From Rhizobium sp. AAP43 (GTDB lineage Bacteria; Pseudomonadota; Alphaproteobacteria; Rhizobiales; Rhizobiaceae): 64,000 nt of DNA. Each line of letters starts with the position of its first letter. Position 1 is the first letter of the stretch. Where the stretch lies: positions 40,768-104,767 of the forward strand of contig NZ_LJHS01000066.1 in assembly GCF_001296045.1 (NCBI RefSeq), read 5' to 3'. A model generated the notes under the pieces. The model saw nothing but the letters and a program-made list of their open reading frames with translations, was not told where the DNA came from and searched no databases. Positions 8,635-16,621 of the stretch are shown here, piece by piece. Both the position numbers and the translations under genes were made by a program.

Positions 8635-9879
8635 TCAGTCGTTTTCGCCAGACGCGTCATGCAGAGGCGAAGCGGCATCCGCCCCTTGCATCGAGGGCAT
8701 GACAGCCTGGAAGTCTGTCTTGTCGGCCATGTTGATATCGCTTCGACGGCGCGTCATGCGCCATGCCGCATAACCGGCATAGAGGGCAAAGGCTGTGCCG
8801 AGGAACCAGATCAGACCATTCGGGCCGAAGGCCTGCATGAGAGAGCCCGCCATGATCGGGCCGGTGACGGTCCCAAGGCCATAAAGGATCATGATTGCGC
8901 TCGACAGCGTGACATATTCATGCGGCTCGGCGAGATCGTTGGCATGGGCGACATTGAGCGAATAGACAGGATAGAGCACGGCGCCGACGAAGAAGCCGGC
9001 AATGTAGATCGCGGTCGGCTGGTCGCTGTCGAAAGACATCATCGCAAGGCAGGCGCAGACACCGAAAAGACCGGCGCCAATCATGACCTTACGGCGGTCC
9101 ATGCGATCGGAGAGCCTGCCGATCGGAACCTGCGAGATGGCACCACCGGCCAGGAAGGCGGCGAGCAGCGTCGCACCTTGCGCCGTATTCATGCCGATGT
9201 TCTGGGAGTAAACGCCGCCGAGACTGCCCCAGGTGCCGGACAGGGCGCCCGAAAGCAGCGAGCCGAAAAACGCGATCGGCGAGCGGCGCAGCAGCCGCTT
9301 GAGATCAAAGCGCGCCTCGGCGATCGGGGAGGGCGACTGCGCCGTCGACAGAGCGACGGGCAGCAAGGCCACAGAGAAGATCAGCGCGCAGATGATGAAG
9401 AGCTCCGGCCCGTTCACGTCGCCGAGCGGCACGATATACTGGCCGCCGATCGAGCCGACGAGGCAGGTGACCATGTAGACGGAAAACAGGGCGCCCCGAT
9501 TTTCGTTTGTCACCCGCTCGTTCAGCCAGCTCTCGATCAGGAGATAGGCACCGGCGATGGCAAAGCCGGAAAGGCCGCGGAAAATCATCCAGGCCCACCA
9601 TTCGACCACAAGCGAGCACAGCAGGATCGACACCGTGAGCAAGGTGACGAGTGCGCCGAAGACCCGCACATGACCAACGCGGCGCACGAAGATCGGCGTG
9701 ACAATGCAGGACAGGGTGAAGCCGAAGGTATAGCCCGTGGCGATCACCGAGATGATCAGGGTCGACCAGCCTTCCGCCAGCGAGCGGATCGGCAGCATGT
9801 AGCCCATCAGCCCGAAGCCCGCCATCATCAGCAGTGTGGAGAGCATCAGGGTTGCGATGGATGCGAGGCTGGATATCAT
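8635..9879 (-). CDS. MFS transporter (YcaD-like)
   Basis: Major facilitator protein of 414 residues with about 12 membrane helices. The N-terminal half carries the loop sequence typical of the YcaD/UMF1-like group (FRGLSGFAIAGAYLLIESWLNE), and the central loop after helix 6 is basic. The short charged cytoplasmic tail ends near ...DASGEND. The ATG at 9879 has GAGGAG 6 bases upstream. It is divergent from the gene at 10207, and a 15-bp palindrome (9953-9967) lies in the shared upstream region. The exported or imported compound is unknown. Confidence 0.88.
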   Translation of the reverse strand: MISSLASIATLMLSTLLMMAGFGLMGYMLPIRSLAEGWSTLIISVIATGYTFGFTLSCIVTPIFVRRVGHVRVFGALVTLLTVSILLCSLVVEWWAWMIFRGLSGFAIAGAYLLIESWLNERVTNENRGALFSVYMVTCLVGSIGGQYIVPLGDVNGPELFIICALIFSVALLPVALSTAQSPSPIAEARFDLKRLLRRSPIAFFGSLLSGALSGTWGSLGGVYSQNIGMNTAQGATLLAAFLAGGAISQVPIGRLSDRMDRRKVMIGAGLFGVCACLAMMSFDSDQPTAIYIAGFFVGAVLYPVYSLNVAHANDLAEPHEYVTLSSAIMILYGLGTVTGPIMAGSLMQAFGPNGLIWFLGTAFALYAGYAAWRMTRRRSDINMADKTDFQAVMPSMQGADAASPLHDASGEND

Positions 9880-10206
9880 GCTGTCTCCTCAGGCGGCTTG
9901 CCGGAGTTTGCCCGGAAAAACGTCGTCATCAAGGGTTGGAATACGACCTGCTACGTTAAAATAACGTCGGGTACCGGGACTGTGGATTGTTTGCAATAAT
10001 AATGAATTGAAAAGCTGCAGCAATTTCGTTTAGGTTGGCAAAGATCACACTCCATCGCCACGGCAAGACGCCATGGTCTTCGCGAAAGGTGCTCATGCTG
10101 CTTCGGCCACAGAAGCGAGACCGATATCAATGCAACCGGCAGGGTGCCTGCCGGGAAACGCCCGTCCGGTGCCGGCGTTTGCCGGCCTGTGCCTGAGGGG
10201 GATCTG
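9880..10206. other. Divergent intergenic region (327 bp)
   Basis: This stretch separates the MFS gene (leftward) from the gene at 10207 (rightward). It has no convincing small gene. It is locally AT-rich at 9955-10040 (for example ATAATAATGAATTGAAAAG), as expected for promoters, and holds the 9953-9967 dyad listed separately. Confidence 0.6.
9953..9967. promoter_or_regulatory. Palindromic operator candidate ACGTTA-N3-TAACGT
   Basis: A perfect inverted repeat with 6-bp arms and a 3-bp AT spacer, 74-88 bp upstream of the MFS start and 240 bp upstream of the gene at 10207. Position and symmetry fit a dimeric repressor site; the regulator is not identified. The protein at 10207 is a possible candidate only because of proximity. 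Confidence 0.45.
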
Positions 10207-11103
10207 ATGTCGCTGTCCGTTGCCGAAATTGTCGATCATCCGCACTACCTTTCAAGCCTGCGGGATTATGCCGCGAGCCTGCGTGGACAGTTCGATATGG
10301 CGCCACGGCTGGCGCGCATGCTGGCGTCGCATCAGCGCTGGCTGCTGAGCCAGGCCGCGCTCGCGCTTGACCTCGAATATGATCCCGGCCAGCCCGGCAG
10401 TGGCTTGACCACGACCAATCTGCGCGAAATCGTGACCACGACTGATGCCGCCAGCCGCAACACGGTTCTGAATTATCTCGATCAGCTGTTGAGCTACAAG
10501 TTCGTCCGCATAGCCGGTGATCCTGGTCGTCGACCGCGACGCTATGAGGCAACGGAGATCAGCCTCCGTGCCATGTTCCAGTGGCTGATCACCAATCTCA
10601 GCCTGCTCGACGAGCTGGATGGGGGCGGCCGCGCACCGCAGGTCATGGGGAAGCCGGAACTTTTTCGCCTGATCCAGCCGCAAATTGCCCATCGGACATG
10701 CCATGATCCAGCCTGGCGAAATCCGCCGGCGCGCGTGGCACATTTCCTGTGGACCGAGGCTGGCGGTCTGGTGATGGATGAGCTTGTCTGCCGGGCTATG
10801 GAGTTCGAGCCATCGATCAGCGGCTATCCGATTGGTCGTCTGGATGCGCGCAGCCTTGCCGAACAGTTCATGATCTCCCGCACCCACCTCCAGCGCCTGT
10901 TGCGCCGAGCCGTCGATATCGGCTGCCTCGATCTCGCAGAGGAAGGGCGCGCAAACTACGTGCTGAAGCACGAGTTTCTGGTCGAGTACTGCCGCTGGCA
11001 GGCAATCAAATTCTCGATCGTCGACTTTGCCTATGAGGCGGTGTGCGGCCCCGTCCGGCTCGGCCTGCGCGAGCCACCCAGAAGCGCAAAACGCGAGGCC
11101 TGA
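10207..11103 (+). CDS. Uncharacterised protein with two winged-helix-like segments
   Basis: Soluble protein of 298 residues; start ATG at 10207 has GAGGGGGATCTG directly upstream. I recognise no named family. Two stretches look like winged-helix DNA-binding units: about residues 60-125 (SRNTVLNYLDQLLSYKFVR, then GRRPRRYEAT, a helix-turn-helix plus wing pattern) and about 205-260 (ARSLAEQFMISRTHLQRLLR, then an acidic wing and NYVLKHEF). The middle is helical and neutral. A protein with two such domains may be a repressor or a replication-type initiator; I favour transcription regulator. The stop codon lies inside a 21-bp hairpin. Codon use matches neighbouring genes. Confidence 0.6.
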   Translation: MSLSVAEIVDHPHYLSSLRDYAASLRGQFDMAPRLARMLASHQRWLLSQAALALDLEYDPGQPGSGLTTTNLREIVTTTDAASRNTVLNYLDQLLSYKFVRIAGDPGRRPRRYEATEISLRAMFQWLITNLSLLDELDGGGRAPQVMGKPELFRLIQPQIAHRTCHDPAWRNPPARVAHFLWTEAGGLVMDELVCRAMEFEPSISGYPIGRLDARSLAEQFMISRTHLQRLLRRAVDIGCLDLAEEGRANYVLKHEFLVEYCRWQAIKFSIVDFAYEAVCGPVRLGLREPPRSAKREA

Positions 11104-11115
11104 CGGTCAGGCCTC
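11095..11115. repeat. Perfect hairpin containing the stop codon of the preceding gene
   Basis: GAGGCCTGA (11095-11103), a CGG loop, then TCAGGCCTC (11107-11115). The TGA stop is the last three bases of the left arm. No T-run follows, so it is not a canonical terminator, although it may stabilise the 3' end. Confidence 0.55.
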
Positions 11116-11163
11116 TCCGGTCATGCGTCGCCCGAGCGGGAGCGGAGGCTGAAGTCGATTACG

Positions 11164-11331
11164 TCAAATGTCTTGGAACTCGATCGGCCGCGAAGTTGGT
11201 GTCTCGCCACGCTCAAGCGCGACCTGACGGTGCCGGGCGGCCTGTGAAAGGCCAGCCGAGGCGCTGATCGCGTGCTCGATCTGGCTCATTGCCCGGCGAA
11301 GGCTGCGGACGGGATGGAAGGGGAGTGCCAT
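11164..11331 (-). CDS. Small basic hypothetical protein (55 aa)
   Basis: A 55-residue protein beginning MALPFHPVRSLRRAMSQIEH and ending ...IEFQDI. The ATG at 11331 has a good AGGAG ribosome-binding site 7 bases upstream, and the frame shows rhizobial codon preference. It has an Arg-rich N-terminal amphipathic helix, faintly like DUF1127 proteins, but lacks the LRDIGL core, so I do not assign that family. A GTTCA-CGCA-TGAAC dyad at 11380-11393 lies about 50 bp upstream in the probable promoter. It has no operon partner. Confidence 0.6.
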   Translation of the reverse strand: MALPFHPVRSLRRAMSQIEHAISASAGLSQAARHRQVALERGETPTSRPIEFQDI

Positions 11332-11825
11332 GATGTGCTCCTCTGCTTTCGGTGCATGGATCGTTCGATGGTGATAAATGTTCACGCATGAACTTTTGAT
11401 GCAATGCACAATGCGGAAGGGCTGATATGCGCGGCCCGCAAGTCGGGCTCGGCCGGTCCTCTCCGACGCCGGGAATTCGACGATGATGAGCCCGTCAGAG
11501 GTGGCGGTCGAGGAAGGGGGAGGCGGGGCGAGCGATCCGGCCAATATGCGCGGAGCAGCGGGCTGTCAGTTGCTCAGTCGCGGTCATCCCCACGCGATGA
11601 TAGGGGGCATTGACGCGCCCGGCTTCGCCCGCAAGACGCAGCGTCTCGAATTTGCAGTGGATGGGGCGGGTGCGAAGGTTCACGGCGTCGTTCCTTTTGA
11701 GGCGTTCCTCCCACACTCCAGGCCAATATCGCAGTGCAGCATGGATTCGGCAAGGTGACGGAATGCGCTTCTGCCATGCGGCCGACGCAGGTCTCCCGTC
11801 ATCTTGCTGTCAAATTGCCTGTTGC
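11332..11825. other. Long intergenic region (494 bp) without a supported gene
   Basis: Lies between the 55-aa gene and the glycosylase-like gene. Several frames stay open for 60-90 codons, but they are rich in Arg/Ser/Pro, lack ribosome-binding sites and look like GC-rich noise. The left end holds the AT-rich probable promoter of the small gene, with the dyad GTTCACGCATGAAC at 11380-11393. Nothing else is recognisable. Confidence 0.5.
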
Positions 11826-12740
11826 CTAGGCAGTTTCACCCAAAAGTCGCCTCGAAAAGGCGCTGATGTCCATCCAAGCAAGCGCCTTGCTGCTCGGGGC
11901 GTTCAGCAACTCCTGCGGATGCAGGGTGGCTATGGCTGGCGCAACATGGCCGCCAGCGCCGATTTCCCGCCATTTTCCACGCAGGGCATGGATGGTGCCG
12001 GTCTCGCCGAAAAAGTAGCGCGCGGCAAAATTGCCAAGAACAAGGATCTGTTTCGGCTCGCAGAGCGCGATCTGTCTTTCAATGAAGGGTCGGCAGATTG
12101 CGATCTCCGGCTGAGACGGCATGCGGTCGCCGGGCGGACGCCAGGGGATGACGGTGGTGATGTGGACATTGTCGCGCGTCTGGCCAATGGCCAGGAGCAT
12201 GCGATCGAGCAGCAAGCCGGCACGGCCGGAAAAGGCAGCCCCCTCCCGGTCGTCATCTGCGCTTGGCATCGAGCCGATGATCATGATGCCGGACTGGCCG
12301 CCTCCGGCAACGGTGATCGTCGAGCGGGCCGAGGTCTTCAGGTTGCAACTGGCAAAGCTCTCGATTGCGATCTTCAATTCGGCCAGAGAACGTGCGCTTT
12401 CGGCCGCAAATCGGGCTTCAGCGACCGCATTTTCATCCGGGATGGCGGGCAATGTCGAGCCCTGAGCGGGCTGTGCCCGAGCCGGCTGGCGATCCGGCTG
12501 CGACGGGTTGCGCTCAGCCTGGCCTGTGATGGCTGCTCTGGACGGCGCCTGTCCCGATGCGGGCGAGGGGCCTCCTGTGACTGCCGGGGCGCGGTTGACC
12601 TGCCGTGCCGACTTCTCGGCGGCAAAGGCGGCAATCCGGTCGATCGGATCGTCTTCCAGCAGCCATTCGACGCCCGCATCTGCGTGAAAATGCAGAAGCG
12701 CTGCCAGTTCGGCGGGCGTCATGTCTCGGGCCTGGATCAT
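11826..12740 (-). CDS. Uracil-DNA glycosylase superfamily protein (family 4/5-like) with altered motif 1
   Basis: Protein of 304 residues. After an N-terminal Ala/Pro-rich linker (about 1-110) comes a UdgX/family-4-like core: SCNLK, then IMIIGSMPSADDDREGAAFS, GRAGLLLDRML, TTVIPWRPPGDRMP, ICRPFIERQI, LVLGNFAA, ALRGKW and TLHPQELL. These match the order of family 4 glycosylases, which remove uracil from DNA. Two features are odd: motif 1 is GSMPS instead of the usual GEAPG, and the N-terminal CxxC iron-sulfur ligand pair is reduced to one Cys. The His of the second motif (HPQ) is retained. It may be inactive, differently specific, or a rhizobial variant. The ATG at 12740 is the simplest start; a second at 12722 is possible. 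Confidence 0.8.
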   Translation of the reverse strand: MIQARDMTPAELAALLHFHADAGVEWLLEDDPIDRIAAFAAEKSARQVNRAPAVTGGPSPASGQAPSRAAITGQAERNPSQPDRQPARAQPAQGSTLPAIPDENAVAEARFAAESARSLAELKIAIESFASCNLKTSARSTITVAGGGQSGIMIIGSMPSADDDREGAAFSGRAGLLLDRMLLAIGQTRDNVHITTVIPWRPPGDRMPSQPEIAICRPFIERQIALCEPKQILVLGNFAARYFFGETGTIHALRGKWREIGAGGHVAPAIATLHPQELLNAPSSKALAWMDISAFSRRLLGETA

Positions 12741-12801
12741 GCGCCTGTTCTAAAACCAACCGCCACTGCAAGGCAAATGGAAAGCGACGGCTGGCCTGTG
12801 C

Positions 12802-14094
12802 TCAGGCCACCCACTGGGCGATGTCGTCACGTTCACCAATCAGGGCGAGACCATGAGCGATCGAGACGAGCTCGCCGCCGGTCTCGATCCGGTCCTCGGC
12901 AAAGCGACGTCGGAAAATGTCGCGCACGGCCGGTACGAAAGACGTGCCGCCGGTGAGGAAGACTTTGTCGATGCTGCCGGCTTCCGTGTTGGTCGAGGTC
13001 AGGACCTGGTCAAGTGCCTCTTCCATTCTGGCAATGTCGTCTGCGATCCAGCTTTCGAAGGCAGCCCGCGTCACGCGCTTTTCACCGGCCTTGCCGAGTG
13101 GGGCAAAGCGGAATTCGGCTTCTTCGGCGGAGGACAATGCCATCTTGGCGGCCGAGACGGCCTGGTAGAGCGGATAACCCTCGTCGTGGTCGATCAGGTC
13201 GATGAACAGCTCGAGCTTTTCCGGCTCCATGGCCTGACGCACAAGCGACTTAAGGTCGGCAAATTCTTTCATCGTCTTGAAGACGGACAACTGGTTCCAG
13301 CGAGAGAAGGCGAGGAAGTAGTTGCTCGGTACGTCAAGAAGCTTGCCGAAGCTCTTGAACTGGCTGCCCTTGCCGATCTCGGGGGCGACCAGTTGATCAA
13401 TGATGCGTGCATCGAACTGGTCACCGGCAATGCCGACGCCCGATTGACCGATCGGGGTTGCCTTAAGCTTGCCGCCTTCGGTTTCGAACCGGATCAGCGA
13501 AAAGTCGGTCGTGCCGCCGCCGAAGTCGGCAACGAGCACGGTCGCATCCTGCTTCAGCGTGCGGGCAAAGTAGAAGGCAGCAGCCACCGGCTCATAGACA
13601 TAGTGGATCTCTGGAAAACCAAGCCGCGTCAGCGCTTCGTTGTAGCGTGTGGTGGCGAGCGCCGGATCGGCGCTGGCACCGGCGAAATGCACCGGTCTGC
13701 CGACAACCAGACGCTTCGCATCCCCCGGCCAGCCATCTGCGGCATAGGCTTCGAGGCGCTTGAGGAAGACTTCCATGAGATCCTCGAACTGGAAGCGCCG
13801 GGCATGCACCAGCGTTCCCTGGAACAGGGCCGAGGCGGCAAAGGTCTTGATCGACTGCAGGAAGCGACATTCGCCGGGATTGTCGATGAAGGTCCGGATG
13901 GCGGCCTGGCCTGCCTCGACCTTAAGGACGCCGGCACCAAGCTGTGCGTCCTTCATGAAGGAAAGCGCTGTGCGCATGCTATCCGTTGTGCCCGCCGACG
14001 AGGTGTAGGAAACCGAACGCGTTTCATCCTGTTCGCTGGTTACCGACATCACGGTGTTGGTTGTGCCGAAATCCAGTCCGAGCGCCTGTGCCAT
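12802..14094 (-). CDS. Hsp70-family chaperone of the YegD type
   Basis: Actin-fold ATPase of 430 residues. It opens with the phosphate-1 motif LGLDFGTTNTVMS and has the phosphate-2 motif VLVADFGGGTTDFSL near residue 170, YEPVAAAFYFA as the connect region, and an adenosine motif FLTGGTSFVPAVRDIF near residue 375. It lacks the classical DnaK substrate-binding domain, as YegD proteins do. Client and cofactors are unknown. Start at 14094 (MAQALGLDFG); the same frame stays open further upstream to 14943, but that part is low-complexity noise antisense to the next gene. The ribosome-binding site is weak. The upstream gene on this strand is the disordered acidic protein, separated by a terminator. 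Confidence 0.9.
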   Translation of the reverse strand: MAQALGLDFGTTNTVMSVTSEQDETRSVSYTSSAGTTDSMRTALSFMKDAQLGAGVLKVEAGQAAIRTFIDNPGECRFLQSIKTFAASALFQGTLVHARRFQFEDLMEVFLKRLEAYAADGWPGDAKRLVVGRPVHFAGASADPALATTRYNEALTRLGFPEIHYVYEPVAAAFYFARTLKQDATVLVADFGGGTTDFSLIRFETEGGKLKATPIGQSGVGIAGDQFDARIIDQLVAPEIGKGSQFKSFGKLLDVPSNYFLAFSRWNQLSVFKTMKEFADLKSLVRQAMEPEKLELFIDLIDHDEGYPLYQAVSAAKMALSSAEEAEFRFAPLGKAGEKRVTRAAFESWIADDIARMEEALDQVLTSTNTEAGSIDKVFLTGGTSFVPAVRDIFRRRFAEDRIETGGELVSIAHGLALIGERDDIAQWVA

Positions 14095-14244
14095 GGCCGT
14101 CGCTTTCTGTCGTCTGACGATGTGAGGTGGGCCGGACGAACCGGCAGAACCGCCGGTCAGGGCCGGCCTTCGAAGAGGGCGCCTGATGCCACAGGGGATC
14201 GCGAAGGGCAAGCCTTGGCGGAAGGAATGGCGGCGACCGCAGAC

Positions 14245-14274
14245 AAAAACAGGGCCCGCATTCCGGCGGGCCCT
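14245..14274 (-). terminator. Intrinsic terminator of the acidic protein gene
   Basis: Perfect 9-bp stem AGGGCCCGC / GCGGGCCCT with a 6-nt loop; read on the minus strand it is followed by GTTTTTG. It sits 28 bp past the stop of the gene at 14303-15235 and separates it from the Hsp70 gene. Confidence 0.85.
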
Positions 14275-14302
14275 GATGATTGCGCGCATGAAAACGGCTG
14301 GC

Positions 14303-15235
14303 TCAGACCTGGCGATAGGCCTTAACCGCGCGCTCCACAGCGGCGCCTGTCGTCTCGGCCGAGCGCTCAGGGGCATTGGCCAGCAGACGGGAAGATTGCT
14401 GATCGTCCGGTTTCGCCAGATCATCGAGAAGGCCGGAAACGAGCCGCGACTGGAGCGCATCGACGGCCCGGTCGCGGCCGCGATTCTGTTCGATGGCCAC
14501 GAGCGATTGCAGCTGTTCGCGAAGCTGTGCCGAGGCGTCGTTGCGTTGCGCTCCGCCAGTATAGGCTGCCAGAGCCGCCGCTTCGATCGCTTCGACCGCG
14601 GCGCGCCTACGGGACGGCTGCAGTTCGGTTTGGGCATCCGCGACCGGCCTGTCGCCGGTGGTCGGCGAGGGGATGACGACAGGTTCGGGCGACGAGGCTT
14701 CGGTTTCCGGAGGTCCATCGGAGGCGACGGGGTCTGCTGCCGGCTCATCCGGTGGGGTGTCAGCCTCGTCGACGGCCACGTCATCCGAAGCCGCATTCGC
14801 GTCGATCGATGCGTCCGCAGCGCGATCCTCGCCAGGGGCGGGGGCAGGGGCGGGCTCCTCGGCAACCGACGCGTCGGCGCTGGTGTCTTCTGCCGGTGAA
14901 TCGTCCGGCACCACTTCAGCTTCCACCGGCGCTGCTTCATCATCTACCGGTGCGGCATCAGGCTCTCCGGGTGCCGGCTCTTCAGAAGCAGTGGTCGCCT
15001 CGGGTTCAGTTGGAATTGCTGCTTCGGCCCCGCCGTCCTCGGCGACAGGCGGCTGATAGGTGCCGTCGTCGATGTCGCTCGGGTCCGTATTTGGGCTGGA
15101 GTCTGAAGATGGCTCCGCCACCGGCTCCGTTGTTGGCGTCGGTGCTGGCGTGGGATTCGATGGTGGCTTGGTGGATGTGCTGCCGGTGGAGCTCGTCGTG
15201 TCGCGCGGCTGACCGGTAAGAATCGGGAGAAGCAT
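14303..15235 (-). CDS. Pro/Glu/Ala/Asp-rich, largely disordered protein
   Basis: Protein of 310 residues, function unknown. After MLLPILTGQ and a Ser/Thr/Pro stretch, residues about 40-205 are a low-complexity acidic region built mainly of Ala, Glu, Asp, Pro and Ser. The C-terminal 100 residues look helical and structured (AVEAIEAAALAAY, then REQLQSLVAIEQNRGRDRAV, ERAVKAYRQV). There is no signal peptide or membrane segment. Such an acidic spacer plus helical tail could be a scaffold or surface-linked adaptor; that is speculation. A TTG start at 15250 is an alternative. It ends at a strong terminator, so it is probably monocistronic. Codon third positions are G/C-rich, supporting real coding. 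Confidence 0.72.
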   Translation of the reverse strand: MLLPILTGQPRDTTSSTGSTSTKPPSNPTPAPTPTTEPVAEPSSDSSPNTDPSDIDDGTYQPPVAEDGGAEAAIPTEPEATTASEEPAPGEPDAAPVDDEAAPVEAEVVPDDSPAEDTSADASVAEEPAPAPAPGEDRAADASIDANAASDDVAVDEADTPPDEPAADPVASDGPPETEASSPEPVVIPSPTTGDRPVADAQTELQPSRRRAAVEAIEAAALAAYTGGAQRNDASAQLREQLQSLVAIEQNRGRDRAVDALQSRLVSGLLDDLAKPDDQQSSRLLANAPERSAETTGAAVERAVKAYRQV

Positions 15236-15351
15236 CAATCGTAGGTCCAAAAATTAGCATTGGCTTGTGGACATACGCGGAAATTCTTGAGGTACTGTCA
15301 GTTTCGATTGCGGGCTTTAAATCAATATCCACACAAATATTAGGGGTTTCC

Positions 15352-15609
15352 CTACATCTCGTCATAGGCATGGGCGAGCAGGGTGCGGGACGCCTTTCCC
15401 AGATGCGCCTCTTCCGTGGTCGCAATCATCGGCAGCAGATGGCCGATAATCCTACCCTGGACAAACAGGCGGGGCATGAAGATCAGGGGGCGTGATGCGC
15501 GCAATGACGCAATCCCGGTCTCATCGCCAGGATCATCGAGGGGTGACGCGTCGAAAAGTGACGGAAACCGGTCATCATGTCCGGCGGGGAGCATATCAAA
15601 TACCTTCAT
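15352..15609 (-). CDS. Possible small protein (85 aa)
   Basis: An open frame beginning MKVFDMLPAGHDDRFPSLFD and ending LLAHAYDEM. Composition is protein-like (balanced hydrophobic and charged residues), and a hydrophobic stretch occurs at about 40-62 (PLIFMPRLFVQGRIIGHLLP). No convincing ribosome-binding site precedes the ATG, and no family is recognised. It lies in an otherwise empty 500-bp interval. The opposite strand also has short open frames, but these are Ser/Arg-rich and less convincing. Confidence 0.35.
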   Translation of the reverse strand: MKVFDMLPAGHDDRFPSLFDASPLDDPGDETGIASLRASRPLIFMPRLFVQGRIIGHLLPMIATTEEAHLGKASRTLLAHAYDEM

Positions 15610-15754
15610 GGCAAGGAGTGCGAAGGCATGATTACGCCCCCTGTCCTTGCCATGTCGTTGATACGGTCACTACAAATTTAGTGATAACTAAATAAACGAT
15701 CTCGAATTGGATGGTTGCCGAGGCGGCTAACTGCCGCCTGGCGCCGAGCCGCCT

Positions 15755-16540
15755 TCAGATCGACTTGGCCGCGCCGCCATCCACCCTGAGCATGGTGCCG
15801 CTGATGTAACTTGCCGGAACCGAGCACAGGAACGCGGCGGCCGCGCCGAATTCCTCGACCTTGCCAAGACGGCCGGCCGGAATCGACTTGATCGAATTGG
15901 CGCGCACGTCCTCGACCGACGTGCCCTGGCGCTTTGCGTTGGCCCCGTCGAGTTCGTCGATGCGGTCGGTATGGATGCGGCCGGGCAAGATCATATTGGC
16001 GGTGACGCCGTAGGACGCGACCTCGCTCGACAGTGTCTTGTTCCAGCCGACAAGCGCGCCACGCAGCGTGTTGGAGAGCGCGAGGTTGCCGATCGGTTCG
16101 AAGACGCCGGAGGAGGCGACGGTCAGAATGCGGCCAAAACCCTGGGTTTTCATCAGGGGCACAAGCGCATTGGTCAGGGTGATCACGCGAACGACCATGG
16201 ACTGGAAGAAGGTGTAGAGCTTTTCCGCATCCATGTCCTCGACGGTGCCTGGCACCGGTCCGCCGGTGTTGTTCACGAGGATGTCGATACCGCCCAGCGT
16301 ATGGTGCACGGCTGCCAGCATCTGGTCGACGAAATGGGCATCGGCGAGATCGGCAACAACATAGTCTGCCTTGCCGCCTGAGGCCCGGATCTCTTCGACA
16401 TTGATTTTCAGTTTCGCTTCAGTCCGCCCGCAGATCAGCACATGCACGCCTTCTGCTGCAAGCGCCTTGGCGATGCCGAGGCCGAGGCCGCGCGAGGCAG
16501 CGAGCACGAGCGCGCGTTTTCCGGAGATGCCGAGATCCAT
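15755..16540 (-). CDS. SDR-family oxidoreductase lacking the usual Tyr/Lys pair
   Basis: Rossmann-fold protein of 261 residues, standard length for classical short-chain dehydrogenases. The nucleotide-binding motif is LAASRGLGLGIAKAL (variant of TGxxxGxG), followed by VNNTGGP (NNAG-type) and the Ser of VASSGVF. Where the catalytic YxxxK should be, the sequence is LSNTLRGALVGWNKT, so Tyr is replaced and Lys falls to Arg. This arrangement is known in a subgroup annotated as 'BKR-like SDR' with an incomplete tetrad. A C-terminal SGTMLRVDGG is typical of the superfamily. It may bind NAD(P)H and act by another mechanism. It lies 81 bp downstream of the GGDEF-EAL gene on the same strand. Confidence 0.88.
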   Translation of the reverse strand: MDLGISGKRALVLAASRGLGLGIAKALAAEGVHVLICGRTEAKLKINVEEIRASGGKADYVVADLADAHFVDQMLAAVHHTLGGIDILVNNTGGPVPGTVEDMDAEKLYTFFQSMVVRVITLTNALVPLMKTQGFGRILTVASSGVFEPIGNLALSNTLRGALVGWNKTLSSEVASYGVTANMILPGRIHTDRIDELDGANAKRQGTSVEDVRANSIKSIPAGRLGKVEEFGAAAAFLCSVPASYISGTMLRVDGGAAKSI

Positions 16541-16621
16541 GGGGTTACGTCCTTCCTGATGAAATAAGTATCAGGCGAAACTAGCAAGGAGCGGCGCGGC
16601 GGGGAAGGGGCAAAGGCAAGC

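Noticed and set aside
12802..14943. Longer N-terminus for the Hsp70 gene reaching 14943.
   Set aside because: The added 280 residues are Pro/Arg/Ser-rich noise antisense to the acidic protein gene; the Hsp70 signature begins at the ATG at 14094.
15492..15695. Small plus-strand ORF (67 aa).
   Set aside because: Ser/Arg/His-rich, with no ribosome-binding site, and overlapped by a somewhat better minus-strand frame.
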